Positions 57,343 through 64,000 of a stretch of 64,000 nucleotides of DNA are shown here, piece after piece. The DNA is from Sacculina carcini (lineage: Eukaryota > Arthropoda > Thecostraca > Sacculinidae). Positions within the stretch are counted from its first letter, which is position 1. Every line of letters starts with the position of its first letter. Below the pieces are notes generated by a model. It saw only the letters and a list, made by a program, of their open reading frames with translations, searched no databases and was not told the DNA's origin. A program made the position numbers and the translations under genes. The stretch is from positions 4,866,001 to 4,930,000 of the forward strand of contig OU696582.1 of NCBI GenBank assembly GCA_916048095.2, given 5' to 3'.

Positions 57343-57390
57343 GAGACTGACTGATGAACATTTTAAAGCAATTCTCTTAATTTGATGCAG
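57343..57390 (+). pseudogene. 3' end of the broken hAT transposase gene
   Basis: Reads RLTDEHFKAILLI and a stop, the normal C-terminus of this transposase family. It is separated from the rest by 4.9 kb of gypsy retrotransposon. Confidence 0.85.
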
Positions 57391-57700
57391 CAATTCCAAA
57401 CCAAACATGGATGATATCTTGAAAGCCAAACGTCAGTTTCACAAATCTCACTTTTTTGCTGTTTAGTTTGTGATATTCAGATATGTGCACACTAGGTCTA
57501 ATGTATCTTTTTGCTTACGTCGCCTTCTTTGAAAACTTTTTAGTAAATAAAATGTTAGTTGTCTTTGTTTTTTTATTAACATGGAATGCTAAGCTTAGTT
57601 TTTCGTCTTTTCTCCCAGAGCTTTCGTTCTGGCTTGCAAGTATTGAACAGAATGATTATGCGGCCCGCGCTCGTCATTCTTTCAGTTATCCGGCCCACTG
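57391..57700 (+). other. hAT 3' untranslated region
   Basis: AT-rich DNA between the transposase stop and the terminal repeat, with GCGGCCCGCGC and CGGCCCAC words near the end that mirror those near the 5' terminus. No separate gene. Confidence 0.6.
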
Positions 57701-57789
57701 TGAAAAAAGTTTGGTGACCCCTGGTTTAGACGAATGTCATAATATACCGATATTTGATATTGTCTGTTTATAGATGAATATTCATTTAT

Positions 57790-57792
57790 TTG

Positions 57793-57830
<38 letters not shown>
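57790..57830. repeat. (CA)n microsatellite
   Basis: CA run of about 40 bases just outside the hAT element. Confidence 0.92.
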
Positions 57831-57834
<4 letters not shown>

Positions 57835-58065
57835 GACACACACTCGTCTCTTGCCTCTTTTCGGAAGGAACAAATATTTCGCTTTTTACTGGTTACATGT
57901 AATCTACTTGCTATTGAATTACGTATTTTGTGAACTGTTGAATCAGCAGAATTGGGAATGCGAATGAACCCGTTCTTATAGGTTAAATTTCTATTCACTC
58001 AGTGATACGCTTTAACAACATAGATTTCAATTTGTTTTGCGCACACAGCCTCAATCACATATGAA

Positions 58066-58069
58066 CACA

Positions 58070-58147
<78 letters not shown>
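58066..58147. repeat. (CA)n microsatellite
   Basis: Nearly pure CA run of about 80 bases between the hAT and the right duplication arm. It follows the TTAACAACATAGATTT core also present at 49583. Confidence 0.95.
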
Positions 58148-58149
<2 letters not shown>

Positions 58150-58359
58150 TAAACAAACACACATACACGTTTTTATCCCTCTCTCCATTCTCAGTGATCT
58201 CTCAGAGGTATACCCACTATGCACAAATATGCGCGGTGTGTGTATATATGTGTGTGCATATGTGTGCATGTTGGATGGATGTCTTCAAGAACAGGTTAAA
58301 AACCAATTGCTTCAAATATTTTGCATTATATATCAATATCTAATAAATAATCAAAATCT

Positions 58360-58465
58360 ATCTTATCTATCTAATCTACAATATCTATCTGTCCATTTAT
58401 ATGATCTATCTTATCTATCTAATCTACAATATCTATCTGTCCATTTATATGATCTATCTTATCTA
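58360..58465. repeat. 48-bp tandem duplication
   Basis: Unit containing CTAATCTACAATATCTATCT and GTCCATTTATATGATCT is present twice in tandem, while the left arm has it once. Confidence 0.85.
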
Positions 58466-60954
58466 TCTAACATCAATCAATATTAATATCTTATATTATC
58501 TTCAAATATCAAATATTTAAACACTTGCTCCAAATATCTGATGATCGGAAAATTCTGCATAAAGCCGAAGTATTCGCTGTGAATGAGATCTTGAATGTGT
58601 ATGTTATAATTGTTGTGAATAATTACTGTCATTGTATATAGCTTGTATTGTAGGATGTGATGCATTTTCATTGTTTTGGTTTACCAATGTTATTCAAATA
58701 TTATAAATATTCAAATGTTAAACAAATATTTATATCGTTTTTCTATGCATAACTGTCGTTTGCATTCGCACGTCTTTCTGTTATCATGTTGTATCGCCGC
58801 TGTCACTGGCCTTTGTGCCTGTGCCGGCGGTGTATGTTTGTGTGTATCTGTGTGTGTTTGTGCGCGTGTACGCGTGTGTAGGGGAAGACGAGGGTCGGTG
58901 TTCTGTTTGCCTGTGTGTGAGTGCGTGTGGATATGTGTATATCGGTCAGCAGGTGTGGAATATCGGTCGTACATGGTGAAAATAAAACCTGTTTTGAAAA
59001 GCAGAAGGGTTAGTGGCTGTCAGCCATGTTTTCCAGCCTGCCTGACTGCTTATACTTGTATACATGTGCGTGCGGTCCTTTTGGCTATACATCACGTTCT
59101 GTCTTGATGCCGAAATGCTTGCTTGCCGAAATGCCGAAGGATTCTAACGGACCTGTCAGTGACAGTGATAAATCCACACTCACGCCGAATGTACGTGTTT
59201 GTATGTTGTTATGAATGAACGTACATGTATGTGTGTACGTTTGTTCAAGTCCACATTGTAATTATTGTACTGTCTGCACAACCTAGAAATTGTGTAGAAA
59301 TTGAACGAAATGAAAATGTAAATATTCATGTGTGTGTGCATGTATATTTGTGTGTAGTTTTGAGGTCGCTCCGCTGTTACAAAACATACAAGACACTGTT
59401 ACCAAGCACACGAGCGCACAGTATTCTCTGAGATTGCAGCAATGTGTTTGTGTATCATTACAATCTGATCTGCAGTCGTGTATGTCGCAGCATATAGTCG
59501 GTCCAGAAAATTGGTCCAGTGAAGCTCCGTGATGAGACCAACACCACAAAAGTTCAACTACATGACACGGTGTGTAGAGCGAATGTGAATAACAAAGACT
59601 GATAGGAAAATCAATATGAATTTCAATTACAATATTGGTAAACTACACGTACACACTAGAAAAACGCTTCTGGAATACGCACATGTGCTCGACGATGTAC
59701 TTAATTAAACTCTTCGTTTCGCTACGCACTCTGTCCGCCACTAAACAATATAATATGTAACAATGTATTGGTTAGAAGACATGTAAGAACAGAGACGACG
59801 ATTACAAATGATTATAACAAAAATCAGGTCCACCAAATGCTCATAACGCAGGATATAATAATGTTACCCTGAATGTCTTATACATATCATAGCCAGCCAA
59901 TATATGCACAATACAAGCATGTCATAAGACCACGAAACAACAATAACAACGTAGCATATTATACAAGCGCGCAATTAGTGGACAAAGCACACAAACAAAA
60001 ACAGTCATAGTGCAATAAACACTGACACATGACACTATATGATAACATGAAGCAACATGAGAAACAGAGAAAAAGACACAACAATAAACACATATTGAGA
60101 GATAAAGTAGAACCGGTAAACAGTTGAGAAAATTCAGCACTGTTTGCAAAAAATTCACAAACATTTATATTGAATTTCAAGCGAAATATACCACTCGGGC
60201 GGATATAGGCAAAATTAAGTTAGGAAGAAGTGGGGTTTTGAAGTTTTGTGTGGAGCTGAAAAAATCGCACAGACAAGGCGAGGTAAGAACGAACGAGGTA
60301 AGAAAAAACGCAAAAACGAAAATTCGATGCAAAAAATATAATGCAATAAAGTGCTAATTTGAGACGAATTAATGTCTATAACCGAGCCAAGAGATAATAG
60401 TGCAAGAACACTGGTGATATCAAACATGACTTGAATAATGAAGCAAAAACAGTACGAGCGAAGCTGCGATCTCGTAACACTACTGCATAACAATACACGA
60501 TCCACTGAATCAATCACACACACACACACACACACCGTCACCAAACACTACAGCACATGCACGCAAGCCAACACACGAGAAAACAATTGAAACGTGGACG
60601 TGATAACTGAACAATTAGTAATCACCGTCATCGGCTGAACACGCATGCAGTGAGAATGCATGCCAGTTGCCCTGCCACATCCAAAAACCAGACACTACAT
60701 ACAGCACGATACAAGACCGTTCTTAATCTCGATGTGGGCGACGAGATGATCAATCCTCCACCCAGCCTCGATCAAGTACTGTGATGAGCCCCGAGACTGC
60801 ATGCACAGCGCGCCGGCGACTCAACTGAAAAACAAAACAAAACACGGCATGCGATCAGGTTACATGTCAACACCAGCATACATAACACGACAAATACTGT
60901 CTATTAATGTAACAAATAAGCACCTCAGGATCACAATGAATCAGGTGGCAGAAA

Positions 60955-61695
60955 ATTTATTATAGAGAGTATTGATAAAGCAGTCAATTCAGACCATACT
61001 TAATACCAATATATCTCATAATCAAGGTGAAAAGGAAACATGATTATAGAGAGTATTGATAAAGCAGTCAATTCAGACCATACTTAATTCCAATATATCT
61101 CATAATCAAAAATGAAAAGGAAACATGATTATAGAGAGTCTTGATAAAGCAGTCAATTCAGACCATACTTAATACCAATATATCTCATAATCAAGGTGAA
61201 AAGGAAACATGATTATAGAGACTCTTGATAAAGCAGTCAATTCAGACCATACTTAATACCAATATATCTCATAATCAAGGTGAAAAGGAAACATGATTAT
61301 AGAGACTCTTGATAAAGCAGACCATACTTAATACCAATATATCTCATAATCAAGGTGAAAAGGAAACATGATTATAGAGACTCTTGATAAAGCAGTCAAT
61401 TCAGACCATACTTAATACCAATATATCTCATAATCAAGGTGAAAAGGAAACATGATTATAGAGACTCTTGATAAAGCAGTCAATTCAGACCATACTTAAT
61501 ACCAATATATCTCATAATCAAAAATGAAAAGGAAACATGATTATAGAGAGTATTGATAAAGCAGTCAATTCAGACCATACTTAATACCAATATATCTCAT
61601 AATCAAGGTGAAAAGGAAACATGATTATAGAGAGTATTGATAAAGCAGTCAATTCAGACCATACTTAATACCAATATATCTCATAATCAAGGAGG
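60955..61695 (-). repeat. 85-bp satellite array, right arm
   Basis: About 9 monomers of the same satellite in reverse orientation. One monomer near 61318 lacks eight bases (TCAATTCA). Confidence 0.95.
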
Positions 61696-62216
61696 TATAA
61701 TGGAAGTATAGGAAAAGGAAAGTATAAGGAAAGTAAATGTAATAGGAATAAGAAAGAAAAGACGTATAGATGAAAAAGAAGTATAATCAAAAATGAAAAA
61801 GGGAAATAACACAAGATATATTATAACATTAGATAATAAGCCTACCCGATTGATAACAACAAATAAACCATTAGTAAGGAAGCTAACCACGTACCGTCAA
61901 AACGACCATCACAGAGCACACGCCAAACCACCACCAGTGAATGGATGCGGACCAATGACGAACAGACAACACGGCAGCCGAAGACACACTGACGTATACT
62001 CAAGAACCCATGTACCGAAACAGTTTGAGTGGCAAGCCGGGAAATCTGGTGATAAACCAAGGTGTCGAACGAAGTGGCTTACAATTTCTCTATGGCTTGC
62101 TGGCATCACTGGTAGACCTGAAAACGTCATTCGTTCGGAAGTCGATGACGTGATAGGTATGTACAGTGTAAAACAGCGTCGCGTGAAGTGGATGTCGCGC
62201 CAAAGGTACTAGACTC

Positions 62217-62590
62217 TTTATCACACGTGGGACGACTCAGTTTGGCATCACATTCGTGTTGTTTTTTCTGTATGTGTTTTCCTAGTCGGTTTTAATGTTG
62301 TATCAGGTTCTTTGAGAGTTATCCTAAGTACACGGGATGTCGGAAGAGAGCGTGCCGGAACTTATATCGGAATCATGCCATTACATCTTCATGAAAGGCA
62401 AATTTTTGAAGGCGGTTCAGCTGAAATCTCAAAGGTCCTAACACTGCTCAACGCCTTAGTGCTGTACATGTTTTAGATTGTGTTTATTGGGGTACTGATG
62501 CATCGAATACAGTATGACTGGTATAGATATTGGCATGAACATAGGTTGTGTGCATAGATAGTGGCATAAGAATGGATAGTAGATTTTGTC
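62217..62590. other. no recognised gene
   Basis: Sequence just outside the right arm. No motif, repeat or convincing reading frame was seen. Confidence 0.4.
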
Positions 62591-63005
62591 TTAATCGTGT
62601 TTGTATGCGTGCACTTGCTGTATTATACCGTACGTCTTCAAGCGTTTCGATATCACCAGCGTTTCTGAGAAGTCGTACTTGATAGGCTGGTGTCTCCAGT
62701 ATTTGTCAAGTTTTCTCTCGATGGGCTTCACACTTGTAGTTTCAACAATAGGTTTGGGAAGAATATTCCACAAATGTATTACCCTTTGCTTCAATGTGTT
62801 TTGGCGGAGTTTGGTTCGAACCATTGTCATGACAATTTTGGACAATTGGCCCGTCTCTTAATTTGAAATTAATGTTGACTTTTTCATCATAGTTCTTGTT
62901 GATTATTTTATATGCCACTATCATATCTTCGCGCCACCTACGGTATAGTATTGTTGGACTAACCAGTTTCCTCAATATTTTCCCATACGTTGTAAGTTAA
63001 TCAGG
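62591..63005 (-). pseudogene. LINE polymerase C-terminal fragment
   Basis: Minus strand: RKLVSPTILYRRWREDMIVA, YKIINKNYDEKVNINF, then after a frame change RQNTLKQRVIHLWNILPKPI, VKPIERKLDKYW. It matches the pattern R-x-R-G-D-M-I-x-x-Y-K ... R-V-x-x-W-N-x-L-P ... F-K-x-x-L-D-x-x-W of the RT tail in RTE/CR1-like LINEs. It is cut off near 63005, where GC-rich DNA begins. Confidence 0.68.
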
Positions 63006-63009
63006 GCTC

Positions 63010-64000
63010 TCACCTTCGCGCGGGTAACCTGAGCACACGACGGGAATACGTCCTCACAGTATCCGCTGATGCGTACACTCAGACACTGCAGTGATACGTC
63101 CAACGCGCAGGCCACCAACATAATTCCCGACAATTGTCAAGGCGACTGCCACAAGCGCTCGTTCACGCTTGCCAGCCAGTCAGCGCGCAGTAACGTGTGA
63201 CGTCACACCTCACGCCCCTCGACACTCAAGTGAACCACTATGACTTCGCACCGCACGCCACCCGACAACAACGTCACATCTCCCCTAGCTTTTCACCTGA
63301 AAGCTCACAACTACGCTGGCACACACTCCTAGGATTAAACTTCATCATCAGCTAGACACACGCCATCGTTTAACCATGCCGGCGGTCGACGTCTCCTCGT
63401 TGACCGCCTCAGCATCGGCTGCTCTGTTGCAGCCCCATCCTCACCTCTACCCCGGCGCCCTATTCGACATCCTCTCGATCAATGTTACACTAACGTCTTC
63501 GAAAGGTTCATCAGGTTCCTGCTTCACAGACACACGGTCTGCATCCACACCCTCACAAATATCCAGTCGGTGAGAGGAGTGCTCGGCTTCCTCTTACGGC
63601 AGAATGTCAGGTGTTTTTTCAACACCGGGATTATTCCGCCTCGACGCCTCCGCCATCGCCACTCAGGTCCAAGCTCCAACCGGGTGGCTCCACATCACGA
63701 TGACCGGTCGCATCAATGTCCCAACTGCCGCTGGTCGGTTCAACGCCGCCATGAGTGCCGGTTACATCTGCGGCTCCACTATGGCCGGCACAGCGGCGCT
63801 TGCACAAGTAGCGCACATAGCGCGACATGCCATCTACGCACACGACGTGCTGTGAGACCGTCCTGGTCACCTTCCCGAGGGTCCACCGTGTTGTACTCGA
63901 CGGAATCCGCGGTTTCACCCACACCTCGTTACCAACGGCAAACGCTGCTGTCTTGTCGCCATCAGCGTCCCTGCGGCCGGTCTCAAAAGGAAGACGCCAC
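63010..64000 (+). other. GC-rich region with short frames, unclassified
   Basis: GC content rises sharply. From an ATG at 63376 a 65-codon frame (PAVDVSSLTASASAALLQPH) ends at 63573. Other frames stay open across 63481-64000, one with a Cys/His spacing HQCPNCRW...HLRLHYG. The layout would fit the 5' leader and first part of a GC-rich LINE or gene running off the window, but no family could be named. Confidence 0.35.

Larger units (their letters stand above)
50111..57723 (+). mobile_element. hAT transposon (GTF2IRD2-like), host to gypsy insertion
   Basis: Starts CAGGGGTCACCAAACT and ends AGTTTGGTGACCCCTG, flanked by the exact 8-bp duplication GTTTAGAC (50103-50110 and 57724-57731). Inside both ends are CGGCCCGC-type subterminal words. 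Removing the gypsy element (52413-57338 plus one GAAT) leaves about 2.7 kb, a normal hAT length. Confidence 0.95.
58278..62216 (-). repeat. right arm of large inverted duplication
   Basis: Reverse-complement partner of 40601-49131. It has fewer satellite units (about 9 against about 24), lacks the LINE, and keeps about 115 bp (60225-60338) that the LINE insertion removed from the left arm. The arms differ by scattered substitutions and by a 48-bp tandem duplication at 58360-58460, so they are not an exact assembly echo. Confidence 0.9.

Overview
This window reads as repeat-rich, intron-poor intergenic DNA from an animal, most likely an invertebrate. The evidence is the mix of element families: a Penelope-like element with a GIY-YIG-side remnant, CR1-type LINEs whose first ORF carries a PHD finger, an L1/Tx1-type LINE, Ty3/gypsy LTR retrotransposons, several hAT transposons with 8-bp target duplications, tRNA-derived SINEs, long (CA)n tracts and an 85-bp satellite. 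I found no single-copy host gene, no rRNA, no intact tRNA gene and no bacterial-style operon. The species cannot be named from the sequence alone. All calls come from reading motifs; no database search was run.

Layout, left half. A gypsy gag/protease remnant lies at 1-861 (-) and a 328-bp hAT MITE at 1179-1506. A GC- and CA-rich composite repeat (R-I-R-I-R) occupies 2471-4911. A Penelope-like element with an inverted end lies at 5030-6448. A complete but defective gypsy element with 459-bp LTRs spans 7693-13114 (-). A CGGBP1-type hAT with an open transposase gene spans 16062-18486. A plus-strand LINE (20345-21698 and 26352-26770) is split by a CR1 element (21699-26352, -). Two copies of a 0.7-kb dispersed repeat lie at 14211-14945 and 26775-27896, the second carrying a SINE. 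A 4.6-kb hAT-like element with an exact 8-bp duplication (29713-34296) is filled with degenerate tandem repeats. A second, more decayed CR1 (36740-39470, -) is flanked by two SINEs.

Layout, right half. A large inverted duplication has a left arm at 40601-49131 and a right arm at 58278-62216. Each arm holds an 85-bp satellite array and about 2 kb of matching unique-looking DNA. The left arm alone carries a 5'-truncated L1/Tx1-type LINE (43586-47249), so the right arm preserves the empty site. The spacer between the arms holds a hAT element (50111-57723) with a broken transposase gene. That gene is interrupted by an intact-looking gypsy retrotransposon (52413-57338) whose two 289-bp LTRs appear identical. 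This retrotransposon has an open gag and pol joined by a textbook -1 frameshift site. The order of events that fits is: inverted duplication, then LINE insertion in one arm; hAT insertion in the spacer, then gypsy insertion into the hAT, which is probably the youngest event here. The last kilobase (63.0-64.0 kb) is a GC-rich stretch with short open frames that I could not classify.
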